64,000 bases of DNA, from assembly GCF_900105965.1 (NCBI RefSeq), contig NZ_FNTV01000002.1:62001-126000 (forward strand). The letters are read 5' to 3'. This document shows, in pieces, positions 53,098 to 61,900 of the stretch. This DNA is from Arthrobacter alpinus (lineage in GTDB: Bacteria; Actinomycetota; Actinomycetes; Actinomycetales; Micrococcaceae). The position numbers and the translations under genes are program-made. Each line of letters opens with the position of its first letter. The first letter of the stretch is position 1. A model generated the notes under the pieces. It ran no database searches. It saw nothing but the letters and a program-made list of their open reading frames with translations, and was not told where the DNA came from.

Positions 53098-53198
53098 TTT
53101 CACACTCAAAGTGCTGAGGCAGTCTCTGCCGGTGGGGAGATGAGCCATAGCGTCAGTTCCATTCAGCCGAAGCATCTTCGGTGGAGGAGAATGGGGGT

Positions 53199-53525
53199 AT
53201 GAACTTTGAATTACGGCTTATTGCCGGGTGCCCGCACGCCGTATCTGCTCAGGAGTTGTTTACTCAGGCCCTGGAGCTAGAAGTTAGTGGCCCCGTAACC
53301 CTGAGTATCCGGGAAATCAACACCGACGAGGAGGCGGAAACCTTCGATTTTCATGGCTCACCTTCGTTTACCGTTGGTGGAAATGATTTGTTCCCCACGG
53401 AAGCGGACCCCGGAGTTACCTGCCGGGTGTACCACACGGATCAGGGACTTTCGGGTCAGCCGACGCTGGAGTCTTTGCGCGAGGCCGTACGTGCCTCCCT
53501 CACTAGCCAGAGTTTGAGGGACTAA
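53199..53525 (+). CDS. Thioredoxin-like small protein of the arsenic island
   Basis: A 108-residue protein (start MNFELRLIAGCPHA; an in-frame ATG six codons earlier exists). LIAGCPHAVSAQELF and HGSPSFTVGGNDLFP follow the order of a thioredoxin-like fold with a single N-terminal cysteine and cis-proline loop; TCRVYHTDQGLSGQPT ends it. Such proteins accompany mercury and arsenic genes in actinobacteria. A hairpin terminator follows at 53576. Confidence 0.65.
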   Translation: MNFELRLIAGCPHAVSAQELFTQALELEVSGPVTLSIREINTDEEAETFDFHGSPSFTVGGNDLFPTEADPGVTCRVYHTDQGLSGQPTLESLREAVRASLTSQSLRD

Positions 53526-53575
53526 GTCGGCCCTGCAGCGCCCTGAGGCGAGGCTCTGAAAACATCCAGAACTAT

Positions 53576-53607
53576 CCGGCTTTATCAATAATTTTGGATA
53601 AAGCCGG
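53576..53607 (+). terminator. Intrinsic terminator
   Basis: CCGGCTTTATC and GATAAAGCCGG with a 10-nt loop. No T run, but the stem is perfect. Confidence 0.6.
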
Positions 53608-53614
53608 TCGGCCT

Positions 53615-53743
53615 CTAACTCTGGGCGCCCGGGTTTAATTCTGTTGCCGGGGCGGTGACGCGGTTGTTGATGTCGTCGCGGACTAGGCGCGTGCGTTCCA
53701 TGCCTTCGATGCCGCGTTCGGATGCTTCGTCGGTGTGCCAGTG
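53615..53743 (-). pseudogene. arsC: 3' remnant of an arsC gene
   Basis: About 42 codons reading [20 protein letters not shown] and DDINNRV, matching the C-terminus of the ArsC at 55917-56333. The N-terminal two thirds, including the active-site loop, are gone. It marks an old duplication or deletion at the edge of the arsenic island. Confidence 0.8.
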
Positions 53744-53895
53744 CATTGGGAGGGGAGCACTCTTTTAAGGCCCTAGAAGTTGCCAAGTCTTCTGAGGATC
53801 TACGCCCAGGGAAACCACGAAGTGTTAACTGGATGAGTCTTCCGTTGGCTCAGGACAATGGACGCTATTCTGATCGGGACGGACGTTTCTGCATC

Positions 53896-54324
53896 ATGGA
53901 GATTGAGGAGATAGTTTTGGAGCCCTATATTTGGCACGAAGCCGAGGTGACTTTTCCTGACTATGCTGGCACTGCTCAGCTTGATCACAAAATGACGGGT
54001 GAGAGCGCCTTCGCCGCGGCAGGGATCGATGAGGATAAGTGGCTGGTTGTCGGGTTAGACATTGGGGGCGGAGAGCATAGTCATGGACTTCATATTGTTG
54101 CCGTTGATCTTGACGCGGTACCGCCAGGGGGCGGCAACGTACTCGATCGTTTGATGGAGGAATATGGTCATATTCCCACCACTGACTTTCTGCTCCATGA
54201 TGTGGACCCGTATGAGTTCTTGAAGAGCATCACGCATCATTTCGACCTGCGTCTCAGGGTGCGGGGTACGTCGGATAAGACAATCATGGTGACCAGCCTT
54301 GGGGACATCCCGGAACAGCCGTAG
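53896..54324 (+). CDS. Hypothetical acidic protein
   Basis: A 142-residue acidic protein starting MEIEEIVLEPYIWHEAEV; an earlier ATG at 53833 would add 21 residues. No cysteines of note, no membrane segment. Contains GLDIGGGEHSHGLHIVAVDLD. No family recognised. It lies between the arsC remnant and the arsO gene, with no visible functional tie. Confidence 0.5.
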   Translation: MEIEEIVLEPYIWHEAEVTFPDYAGTAQLDHKMTGESAFAAAGIDEDKWLVVGLDIGGGEHSHGLHIVAVDLDAVPPGGGNVLDRLMEEYGHIPTTDFLLHDVDPYEFLKSITHHFDLRLRVRGTSDKTIMVTSLGDIPEQP

Positions 54325-54481
54325 ATACTGCGCTTGGTGTAGTGTCCGGTGCAAGGGCAAAACCTTGTCGTTTGGAGACCCCGTTGACACATTCGCTGTT
54401 TCTGGTTTGACCTTGTCAAGAAAGACCCGCTGATAGGGAAATCGCCAGCGGTTCCTTTGCTCGCCTTGTGGCGGTTTCTTG

Positions 54482-55528
54482 TTAGCCGGCGTTCTTGATC
54501 CGGTTCATGACATGCCTCGCGTCTCCGCCAACTCCGCGAAGTGTTGCGGAAGCGAAGCCTCTTTGATGCTCAAGTCCTACGAACCCAAGGCCGGGAACAG
54601 TCGTGGAAACTCCTTTTGTGTGCAGGGGTTCACCCGTGGGTGATAGTGCTCCTCCAATGGTGCGCAGCATCGACACGTCTGGCCGGAAACCTGTGGCAAA
54701 GAGTAGAACATCAACTCTTTCAGTTTCCCCAGATGCCCACATGACACCTTCTTCGACAACCCGTGTAAACATGGGGGTCGCTTCAGGATGCCTGTTTTGG
54801 AGGGCGGAACGGTAGCTCCCATCATCGACGACAGGGACGCCGGCCCCGCGCAGCCGATGGATCCACTGGCTACGGTCCAGGCCTGAGTGGTGGAGCCACC
54901 AATGCAAGTCTTGTCCTAAAAGGCGCTGTCTCTGCCATTGAATCTTTCGTCGAGAGGCAACGCTTACGCGGGCAACGTGAGACAACTCCACAGCAATCTG
55001 AATGGCAGAGTTCCCTCCGCCGACCACAACCACGCGTAGGCCTTCAAAACCTTTGACTGACTTATAGTCCTTAGAGTGCAGAATGCGGCCCTTGAACGAT
55101 GCAAGACCGGGCAGTTCGGGAATGATCGGCGAGCCGTAGCTGCCCGTGGCGACCACTAGTCGATCTGTATACAGTGCCTCACCGGCGGCTGTGTGTACCG
55201 TGAAACCGCCTGCTCTCTCCACCCGGCTGACTTTCGTGTTCCGAAGTATCTCAGCTTCGAGGGTGCGGCTATAGGCAGCCAAGTACTCAACAACTTCATC
55301 GCGGTGCGGGTACCGCTCCTGCGCGCCAGGAAACGGCATGCCAGGAAGGGAAGAGAACCGCGCTGGAGAGAAGAGCTTCAGGGAATCGTAGTATCTCCTC
55401 CAGGCTCCGCCAGCATGTCCTGATGCATCAACAAGGATGGGTCGCATCCGGTTATCTATGGCAGCTCTGGCCGCGGCCAACCCGGCCTGCCCGCCTCCGA
55501 CGATGATGATCTGGTGATGGTTCATCAT
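54482..55528 (-). CDS. arsO: ArsO-type flavin-dependent monooxygenase (copy 1)
   Basis: A 348-residue FAD/NAD(P)-binding protein. The FAD-binding motif is IIIVGGGQAGLAAARAA near the N-terminus, the second Rossmann motif is VVVVGGGNSAIQIAVELS at about residue 170, and the FATGFRPD motif is near residue 280. ArsO proteins are putative flavin monooxygenases of arsenic operons. It is divergent from the ArsR gene at 55579 over a short intergenic region. GTG and two ATG starts lie within three codons. Confidence 0.75.
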   Translation of the reverse strand: MMNHHQIIIVGGGQAGLAAARAAIDNRMRPILVDASGHAGGAWRRYYDSLKLFSPARFSSLPGMPFPGAQERYPHRDEVVEYLAAYSRTLEAEILRNTKVSRVERAGGFTVHTAAGEALYTDRLVVATGSYGSPIIPELPGLASFKGRILHSKDYKSVKGFEGLRVVVVGGGNSAIQIAVELSHVARVSVASRRKIQWQRQRLLGQDLHWWLHHSGLDRSQWIHRLRGAGVPVVDDGSYRSALQNRHPEATPMFTRVVEEGVMWASGETERVDVLLFATGFRPDVSMLRTIGGALSPTGEPLHTKGVSTTVPGLGFVGLEHQRGFASATLRGVGGDARHVMNRIKNAG

Positions 55529-55578
55529 CACATCATATCGTCGTATTGCGAAGTGACGAAATAAGCTATGCTGGGTTC

Positions 55579-55905
55579 ATGCCTGAAGAGACAATATTTC
55601 CTCCGCAAATCCAGCTATTCCTGAAGGCACTTTCCAGTGAATCTAGGCAGAAAACACTAGCTCTGTTTGCTACGGGACGAGCCTTGAGTGTTGGGGAAGC
55701 CTCTCAGCTTTCAGGGCTGGGCCAGTCAACAACGTCTGAGCAACTAGCAGCCCTGCGGGCCGGGGGGCTGTTGCGTGCGGACCGTTATGGCAAGACCGTG
55801 ATGTATCGACCCGACCCCGATGCAATCCGCGAGCAATTGAAGGTTCTCTCGAGTTACCTCAATACCTGCTGTCCCCCGCTGGGAGAGTCCGATGGCTCGC
55901 GCTAG
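55579..55905 (+). CDS. arsR: ArsR-type repressor (copy 1)
   Basis: A 108-residue winged-helix protein (MPEETIFPPQIQLFLKAL start). The HTH is SGLGQSTTSEQLAALRAGG. It lacks the ELCVCDL site; instead a vicinal pair YLNTCCPPLG sits at the C-terminus, a different As(III) site as found in other actinobacterial ArsR proteins. It controls the divergent arsO probably through a shared operator in 55529-55578. Confidence 0.82.
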   Translation: MPEETIFPPQIQLFLKALSSESRQKTLALFATGRALSVGEASQLSGLGQSTTSEQLAALRAGGLLRADRYGKTVMYRPDPDAIREQLKVLSSYLNTCCPPLGESDGSR

Positions 55906-55916
55906 TTAGTATTCCT

Positions 55917-56333
55917 TCAGGAATTTAACATGAGTTCTGTCCTCAAGGACTGAACACGAGCATTGATGTCGTCGCGGACTACGCGCATCCGTTCCATGCC
56001 TTCGATACCGCGTGTGGAGGGTTCGTCGGTGTCCCAGTTGCGGATCTCGATCCCGGGAACAGGGTCCACGACTGCTTCGCTGCCGAGGGTGATGATGAGA
56101 TCCACGTTGGCGAGCATGTTGGTGGTGATGGGCTTGGTGTGCTCACCGGAGATGTCGATGCCGAGTTCGGCCAAGGATTCCACGGACTGGGCGTTCAACG
56201 AGGGGCCGGGTTTGGTGCCGGCGGTGTAGACGGTGACGGTGTCGCCTGCGAGGTGGCGCATGAGTCCGCCGGCCATCTGGGATTTGCCGCCGTTCTTCAC
56301 GCATACGAACAGGACGCCTGGTTTGTTGGTCAT
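55917..56333 (-). CDS. arsC: ArsC-like arsenate reductase with variant active-site loop
   Basis: A 138-residue LMW-phosphatase-fold protein. The active-site loop reads CVKNGGKSQMA where the other two copies have [11 protein letters not shown], so cysteine and serine are kept but the arginine is a lysine. The protein ends TELMLNS with no redox cysteine pair. Reduction may depend on mycothiol or thioredoxin. Last gene of the acr3 operon, 15 bp after the usp gene. Confidence 0.8.
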   Translation of the reverse strand: MTNKPGVLFVCVKNGGKSQMAGGLMRHLAGDTVTVYTAGTKPGPSLNAQSVESLAELGIDISGEHTKPITTNMLANVDLIITLGSEAVVDPVPGIEIRNWDTDEPSTRGIEGMERMRVVRDDINARVQSLRTELMLNS

Positions 56334-56348
56334 AGGGTGGTTCTACTT

Positions 56349-56870
56349 TCAGCCGTGGGAGTGGAAGTGGCGTTGCACTTCGGGGGAAGGGACGCCCAGG
56401 ACCGGGACGGTCTGGGTGGTGAGGAGGCGGTGGATGAGGGATCCGGAGACGAGTTCATCGACTTTGGCCATGAATCCCGGGCGCCGGGCCCCGATGACAA
56501 TGGTCGAGGCGCCGACCGCTGCCGCCAGGCGCCCCAAGGCCAGGGCAGGGTCCCCGCCAATGATCCGCAACGTCCAGTCCACATCATGGCCTGCCGCTGC
56601 GGTGGCGAGGGAATCCTTGATTTCGGCTGCGGAGATGGAGGTTTCATCCTCTGGCTCAATGACGGGCTCCAGAGAGATCGGCAGGACCCTGTTCCCTGGT
56701 GTCCATTCGATCAGGTAGCTGGCGGGATCCACGAAGGCGGCGATGAGCGGCGCGGATTGGCTGTGAGCCAGTTCCAGGGCGCGGGCCCACACCCTCGGGT
56801 CCTGGTCGGGGATGACCCCGACAATGACCGGTGAACCGCTAAATCCTGCCCGGGCTGCTTGCTCGCTCAT
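56349..56870 (-). CDS. Universal stress protein
   Basis: A 173-residue UspA-fold protein. PVIVGVIPDQDPRVWARALELA begins the first strand/helix, and GASTIVIGARRPGFMAKVDELVSGSLIHRLL is the C-terminal nucleotide-loop region (G-x2-G-x9-G(S/T)). A start at 56870 is used with AGAGG before it; the longer frame would be translated through the neighbour. It sits between two arsC genes. Confidence 0.85.
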   Translation of the reverse strand: MSEQAARAGFSGSPVIVGVIPDQDPRVWARALELAHSQSAPLIAAFVDPASYLIEWTPGNRVLPISLEPVIEPEDETSISAAEIKDSLATAAAGHDVDWTLRIIGGDPALALGRLAAAVGASTIVIGARRPGFMAKVDELVSGSLIHRLLTTQTVPVLGVPSPEVQRHFHSHG

Positions 56871-56883
56871 CGCGGCCTCTTTT

Positions 56884-57543
56884 CTAGTGTTCCTCGCTGG
56901 TGGTGAGTTCGGTGAGAAGTTCTTGAACCAGCAGGTCGATCTCGTCCCGGATTTCCCTCGCCCCTGCCAGGTCCTTGGTTGCCGGATCTTCGATCTTCCA
57001 ATCAAGATACTGCTTGCCGGGGTAGATCGGGCACGAATCCCCACATCCCATGGTGATCACGACGTCAGCTGCCCGCACCACATCATCTGTCAGGGGCTTG
57101 GGGAACTCCTCGGATAGGTCGATGCCGGCCTCGGCCATGGCCGCCACGACCGAGGGCTCCAGATCGGCGGCCGGTGCGGATCCGGCGGAGCGGACATGCA
57201 CCGCACCCTGGGCGTGCTTGTTCAACAAGGCGGCTGCCATTTGGGAGCGCCCGGCATTGTGCACACACACGAACAGGACTTCGGGCACGTCGTGGGCGAT
57301 GGCGCCCTTGGACTGGGCCAGGGCCCTGAGCCGGTCGGCCGCGAACCTGGAGGTGGTGGCTGCCAGGTACGTGTGGATCCGCGAGGTCCGGGCCAGGGCC
57401 GTGTAGGACTCGAAGACGTAGCGTTCGACGGTTTCAGCGGCGAAGATGCCGATGAATTTCTGGGTCAGGTCTTCGCTGATGCGCCCCAGGACGGCGGTGT
57501 CGTCCGTGAGGCCTGTCAGTACGCTCTTGCGGTGCTCGGTCAT
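56884..57543 (-). CDS. arsC: ArsC with N-terminal three-helix extension
   Basis: A 219-residue protein. The first 85 residues are helical (LTQKFIGIFAAETVERYVFESY) and typical of actinobacterial fusion-type ArsC proteins; residues 86-219 are a LMW-phosphatase domain with the loop [11 protein letters not shown] and TMGCGDSCPIYPG supplying the two further cysteines of the thioredoxin-type mechanism. The start is chosen at 57543 because upstream sequence belongs to the arsO end. Reduces arsenate to arsenite for Acr3. Confidence 0.88.
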   Translation of the reverse strand: MTEHRKSVLTGLTDDTAVLGRISEDLTQKFIGIFAAETVERYVFESYTALARTSRIHTYLAATTSRFAADRLRALAQSKGAIAHDVPEVLFVCVHNAGRSQMAAALLNKHAQGAVHVRSAGSAPAADLEPSVVAAMAEAGIDLSEEFPKPLTDDVVRAADVVITMGCGDSCPIYPGKQYLDWKIEDPATKDLAGAREIRDEIDLLVQELLTELTTSEEH

Positions 57544-57560
57544 GGCTGTCTCATTTTCCT

Positions 57561-59069
57561 TTAGTCGGTGAGAGTGGCGGAGCGGCCATGGGCCAGTCCT
57601 GTGGGGATTCCGAAAAGTACAGGTTCCGGGGCGGCGCAGCATGATGATGCTGCCTCCGCCGTGTCCGGTGCGGTTTCGGATGGGGTGCTGCAACCGCCCG
57701 AGGCCGGCTGGTCAAGCATCACCAGCTCGGGTGTGCCACAGCACGAATCAGCTGCCTCGATTTGTTCTGCGCCGGTCACTGCTGGGAGATCGCAGCTACC
57801 ACCAAGATCGGTCGAGCAGACGCCGGTTTCCGGCAGTTCCAGGTGGACCTGATCGGCGGCCACTTGGTCTCCGGCGAGGGCGGCGACGATGGAGCGGACC
57901 TGCTCGTAGCCGGTGGCGAGCAGGAAGGTGGGTGCGCGGCCGTAGGACTTCATCCCGGCAATGTAGAAGTCCTTGTCGGGATGGGCCAGGACCTTGGCAC
58001 CGTGGGCCGGGACGGTCCCGCAGGAGTGGAATTCCGGATCAATCATGGGGCCAAGGTCCCTCGGTGCTTCCACGATCGGGTCCAGTTCCAGCCGGATTTC
58101 GCGCAGGATGTCCAGGTCGGGGCGGAACCCGGTGGCAGGGATCAACAGGTCCACGTCCAAGGTCACATCCCCATTCGGGGTGGAACCGGTGACCGCCAGA
58201 CCCTGATTAGTGGTGGCGAAGGAGGTGGTGGTGAAGGAGGTGTGCAGCTCGATGACGCCGTCCTCCACCAGGGTGCGCAGGCGGGTGCCGAGCTGTCCCC
58301 GTGCTGGCAGGCCATCGAGGTCCCCGCCGCCGTAGAGGCGGGATGCGTCGGCGCCGCGCACGGCCCAGGTGATCCGGGTTCCGGGTTCGTTCTTGGCCAG
58401 TTGGCCCAGACTGATGAGGGTGTTGGCTGCGGAGTGGCCGGCACCGATGACCAGCACGTGCTTGCCGGTGAAGCGGTCACGGTCCGCCCCGGTGACATCG
58501 GCCAAGGGCCCGGTGATGAGGCCGTCGGCGATGGCCTCGTTCTCCCCGGGTGCGGGCAGGCCGGCCTGGCCCAGGGGGTTGGGCTGGGACCAGGTACCGG
58601 AGGCATCGATCACGGCCCGTACATGGTGGTCGGTCACGGTTCCGTCGGCGTTGGTGACACGGACCAGGAAAGGCTGGCCGTCGCGGTCGCGGGAGTGGGT
58701 CTTGTCCATGCCGACCCGGCTCACAGCTGTCACGGTGGAGGACAGGTGCAACGCGTTCACGATGGCGGGGGTCGCGGCCAAGGGCTTGAGGTATTCGTCC
58801 ACGAGCTCGGCACCGTAGGGCAGGGCCGTCAGGCGCGGTTCGGTCCAGCCAGCCGGCTCGAGTAGGCGGCGTGAGGCGGGGTCGATGTTGTGCTCCCACG
58901 AGGAGAAAAGACGGATGTGGCCCCACTTGCGGATGGCTGCCCCGACGCTGTCGCCGGCCTCGAAGATCAAGGGCGTGAGGCCGCGTTCGATCAGGTTCGC
59001 GGCCGTGGCCAAGCCGATCGGGCCGGCACCAATGATGGCAACGGGCAGGTCATTGCGTGGGGTCGTCAT
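57561..59069 (-). CDS. arsO: ArsO-type flavoprotein with cysteine-rich tail (copy 2)
   Basis: A 502-residue FAD/NAD(P) protein. AIIGAGPIGLATAANLIERG is the FAD motif, VLVIGAGHSAANTLISLG the NADP motif, and IPATGFRPD the C-terminal motif. The last 85 residues are a tail with paired cysteines (GVCSTDLGGSCDLP, DSCCGTPE, GGCSTPS, SSCCAAPE) that may bind As(III). Start at 59069 with AAGGAGAACC before it. It lies between a Cys-rich 21-residue peptide gene and arsC. Confidence 0.82.
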   Translation of the reverse strand: MTTPRNDLPVAIIGAGPIGLATAANLIERGLTPLIFEAGDSVGAAIRKWGHIRLFSSWEHNIDPASRRLLEPAGWTEPRLTALPYGAELVDEYLKPLAATPAIVNALHLSSTVTAVSRVGMDKTHSRDRDGQPFLVRVTNADGTVTDHHVRAVIDASGTWSQPNPLGQAGLPAPGENEAIADGLITGPLADVTGADRDRFTGKHVLVIGAGHSAANTLISLGQLAKNEPGTRITWAVRGADASRLYGGGDLDGLPARGQLGTRLRTLVEDGVIELHTSFTTTSFATTNQGLAVTGSTPNGDVTLDVDLLIPATGFRPDLDILREIRLELDPIVEAPRDLGPMIDPEFHSCGTVPAHGAKVLAHPDKDFYIAGMKSYGRAPTFLLATGYEQVRSIVAALAGDQVAADQVHLELPETGVCSTDLGGSCDLPAVTGAEQIEAADSCCGTPELVMLDQPASGGCSTPSETAPDTAEAASSCCAAPEPVLFGIPTGLAHGRSATLTD

Positions 59070-59162
59070 GTTCGTGGTTCTCCTTGGAATGTTCACTATT
59101 GGTTGCGTATGTGGTTTGTGGGTGCCCTGCCAGGCGTGGCTTGGCAGGGCGGTGGAGGGTGG

Positions 59163-59228
59163 TTAGCAGCAGCCGGTGCCGCAGCCCTGCTCGGTTCCGG
59201 TTTGCCCGGTGCAGCAGTCATCGTTCAT
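59163..59228 (-). CDS. 21-residue cysteine-rich peptide
   Basis: A frame of 21 codons with a very strong ribosome binding site (GGAGGGAGGTGA, seven bases before the ATG). The peptide carries five cysteines: a CC pair at positions 5-6, one at 16 and a CC pair at 20-21, among Gly, Thr, Gln and acidic residues. It falls in the 188-bp gap between trxB and arsO. The CC pairs resemble those in the tail of the next gene's protein. A small arsenite-binding peptide is a reasonable guess, not proven. Confidence 0.6.
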   Translation of the reverse strand: MNDDCCTGQTGTEQGCGTGCC

Positions 59229-59256
59229 GGCTTTCACCTCCCTCCAAGGAATGCTT

Positions 59257-60231
59257 TTAGGCGTGAGTTGGTTCTTCCACCAACGCGGTGGCAATGCTGT
59301 CGGCGTCTTCCAATGCGGCCAGGTAGCGTTCGGCATCCAAAGCCGCTGAGCAGCCTGTCCCTGCGGCAGTGATGGCTTGGCGGTAACGGTGGTCAACGGC
59401 ATCCCCACAGGCAAAGACGCCGGAGAGGTTGGTAACGGTGGTAGGCGCATCGACGCGGATGTAGCCTTCCTCGTCCAGATCAACCTGTCCGGCAACCAAC
59501 TCGGTGCGCGGCAAGTGACCGATCGCAACGAAAATGCCAGTGGCGGATAGTTCCCGAGTCTCACCGGTGACGGTATCCTCCACGGTGACACCAGTGACTT
59601 TGCTGTCGCCGTGAATGGTCGTGATGGCCGTGTTGTAGGCGAAATGGATCTTCGGGTTGTCCTTGGCACGTTGGGCCATGATCTTGGAGGCTCGCAGTTC
59701 CTCGCGGCGCACGATCACTGTCACGGACTTGGCGAAGCGGGTCAGGAACGTCGCTTCCTCCATGGCGGAATCCCCGCCTCCGACGACGATGATGTCCTGC
59801 TCACGGAAGAAGAACCCGTCGCAGGTGGCGCACCAGGACACCCCGTGGCCGGAGAATTTCTTCTCCTCCGGCAGACCCAGCTCCTTGTAGGCGGAGCCGG
59901 TGGCCAGGATGATGGCCGGGGCTTCAAAGCTCTCCCCGGCCGCGGTGGTCACCGTTTTCAAGTGACCCGTCAGGGTGGTGGCGGTGACGTCATCGAAGAT
60001 GATGCGGGCGCCGAAGCGTTCGGCCTGCTCCTGCAGGCCGTCCATGAGCTCCGGGCCCTGAATACCGGCGGGGAAGCCGGGGAAGTTCTCGACCTCGGTG
60101 GTGTTCATCAGGGCACCGCCGGCGGTGACGGCTCCGGCGATGACCAGCGGCGCCAGCCCTGCCCGGGCTGCGTAGATCGCGGCCGTGTAGCCGGCGGGGC
60201 CGGAGCCAATGATGATGAGTTGTTCAGTCAT
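59257..60231 (-). CDS. trxB: Thioredoxin reductase
   Basis: A 324-residue class I thioredoxin reductase. [16 protein letters not shown] is the FAD motif, [10 protein letters not shown] the redox Cxx[13 protein letters not shown] the NADPH motif, and [19 protein letters not shown] the C-terminal FAD contact. It supplies electrons, via thioredoxin, to the arsenate reductases beside it. 14 bp after arsC and 28 bp before the small Cys peptide gene. Confidence 0.93.
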   Translation of the reverse strand: MTEQLIIIGSGPAGYTAAIYAARAGLAPLVIAGAVTAGGALMNTTEVENFPGFPAGIQGPELMDGLQEQAERFGARIIFDDVTATTLTGHLKTVTTAAGESFEAPAIILATGSAYKELGLPEEKKFSGHGVSWCATCDGFFFREQDIIVVGGGDSAMEEATFLTRFAKSVTVIVRREELRASKIMAQRAKDNPKIHFAYNTAITTIHGDSKVTGVTVEDTVTGETRELSATGIFVAIGHLPRTELVAGQVDLDEEGYIRVDAPTTVTNLSGVFACGDAVDHRYRQAITAAGTGCSAALDAERYLAALEDADSIATALVEEPTHA

Positions 60232-60245
60232 GACGGGAACCTGTT

Positions 60246-60668
60246 CTAGCTGGTGGGGAGAAGTTCGGTGATGAGTGCCTGGATGCGGGCCTTGATGTCG
60301 TCCCTGATCGGGCGGACGGCGTCCACGCCCTGCCCGGCCGGGTCTTCAAGTTCCCAGTCCTCGTAACGCTTTCCAGGGAAGAACGGGCAGGTGTCCCCGC
60401 AGCCCATGGTGATCACGACGTCGGATTCCTTCACGGCCTCGGTGGTGAGGACCTTGGGGATCTCGGTGGACATGTCGATGCCCTCCTCCGCCATGGCGGC
60501 CACAGCGGCCGGGTTGATCGAGGCTGCCGGTGCGGAGCCGGCGGAGCGGACCTCAATGGCCCCGTTAGAGAGAGTGGTCAAATAGGCGGCTGCCATCTGG
60601 GAACGGCCGGCGTTGTGTACGCAGACGAACAGGACGGAGGGCTTCTTGGCGGTTTCGGTGGTGCTCAT
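60246..60668 (-). CDS. arsC: ArsC arsenate reductase (thioredoxin-type)
   Basis: A 140-residue LMW-phosphatase-fold reductase. The loop is [14 protein letters not shown], and [20 protein letters not shown] holds the cysteine pair. It starts at 60668 with GAGGAG upstream; the longer open frame lies inside acr3 and is not used. It converts arsenate to arsenite for the Acr3 pump encoded just upstream. Confidence 0.92.
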   Translation of the reverse strand: MSTTETAKKPSVLFVCVHNAGRSQMAAAYLTTLSNGAIEVRSAGSAPAASINPAAVAAMAEEGIDMSTEIPKVLTTEAVKESDVVITMGCGDTCPFFPGKRYEDWELEDPAGQGVDAVRPIRDDIKARIQALITELLPTS

Positions 60669-60708
60669 GAGTTCATGCTCCTCAAGGAAAAAGACGGGAA
60701 ATTTAGGA

Positions 60709-61803
60709 TCAAACTGACAGGGGCTGAGTGGTGAAGAATCGTTTCCGCGCCCACAGGGCCACATAGACCAGGGCGACCAGGACGGGCACTTCAATGAGGG
60801 GGCCCACCACGCCAGCCAAGGCCTGGCCGCTGGTGACACCGAAGGTGCCAATCGCGACGGCAATGGCAAGCTCAAAATTGTTGCCCGAGGCAGTAAAGGC
60901 CAGGGTGGTGGTTTTGGCATAGCCCAGGTTCAGGAGCCGCCCAATGACCATGCCAGCGGCGAAGACCACCAGGAAGTACACCAACAGCGGCAGGGCAATC
61001 CGGGCCACATCCATCGGATTGGACGTAATGGCATCCCCCTGGAGGGCGAACAACAGCACGATCGTGAACAACAGCCCGTACAGGGCCCAGGGGCCCAGCT
61101 TGGGAAGGAACTTGCCCTCGTACCAGTCACGGCCCTTCGCCTTTTCGCCAATGAATCGGGTCAGGAACCCCGCCAACAACGGGATGCCGAGGAAGATCAG
61201 TACGGAGGCGGTGATGGCCCAGAAGGAGAAATCGGCGCTGGTGGTGGGAAGTCCCAGCCAGCCCGGGAGGACCTGGAGGTAGAACCAGCCCAGGGCGCCG
61301 AAGGCGAAGACCTGGAACACAGAGTTGATCAGCACCAGCACGGTGGCGGCCTCGCGGTCACCGCAGGCCAGGTCGTTCCAGATCATGACCATGGCGATGC
61401 ATCGCGCCAAGCCCACGATGATCAGGCCCGTGCGGTACTCGGGCAGGTCGGGAACAAAGATCCAGGCCAAGGCGAACATGAAGGCCGGAGCGGCCACCCA
61501 GTTCAGGACCAGCGAGGTGATCATCAGCTTGCGGTCCGCCAGGACACGGCCGGTCTCGTTGTAACGGACTTTTGCCAGGACCGGATACATCATGACCAGC
61601 AGCCCAATGGCGATGGGCAGCGAAACAGACCCAACCTTTACTGCGTCCAGGGCGGTGTTCAACCCCGGAACGAACTTGCCCAACAGCAAGCCAATGAGCA
61701 TGGCGGCGATGATCCACACCGGCAGGAACCGGTCCAAGGTGGAGAGCTTACCCATGACGGCAGCCTCTCCAGATGAGGCGGGTGTGACGGTCTTGATACT
61801 CAC
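60709..61803 (-). CDS. acr3: Acr3 arsenite efflux permease
   Basis: A 364-residue membrane protein with ten transmembrane segments. The conserved VGLARCIAMVMIWNDLACGD contains the functionally important cysteine; VVGPLIEVPVLVALV is the C-terminal signature. It exports As(III), driven by the proton motive force. First gene of an eight-gene leftward operon and divergent from arsR at 61901. Confidence 0.95.
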   Translation of the reverse strand: MSIKTVTPASSGEAAVMGKLSTLDRFLPVWIIAAMLIGLLLGKFVPGLNTALDAVKVGSVSLPIAIGLLVMMYPVLAKVRYNETGRVLADRKLMITSLVLNWVAAPAFMFALAWIFVPDLPEYRTGLIIVGLARCIAMVMIWNDLACGDREAATVLVLINSVFQVFAFGALGWFYLQVLPGWLGLPTTSADFSFWAITASVLIFLGIPLLAGFLTRFIGEKAKGRDWYEGKFLPKLGPWALYGLLFTIVLLFALQGDAITSNPMDVARIALPLLVYFLVVFAAGMVIGRLLNLGYAKTTTLAFTASGNNFELAIAVAIGTFGVTSGQALAGVVGPLIEVPVLVALVYVALWARKRFFTTQPLSV

Positions 61804-61835
61804 AAGGCTCCTAGGCAGTCCAGCGAAGATTGATG

Positions 61836-61874
61836 ATTGTCGATATTAAAAGTATCAAGCGCTACATCGACAAT
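61836..61874. promoter_or_regulatory. Ars operator between acr3 and arsR
   Basis: ATTGTCGAT (61836-61844) and ATCGACAAT (61866-61874) form a perfect 9-bp inverted repeat in the 97-bp divergent promoter region, a likely ArsR binding site. Confidence 0.65.
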
Positions 61875-61900
61875 TGTCAATCTAAGGGCATAATGGATAC

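Noticed and set aside
56871..57044. N-terminal extension of the universal stress protein
   Set aside because: It would overlap the arsC coding region and shows no protein-like pattern; AGAGG precedes the ATG at 56870.
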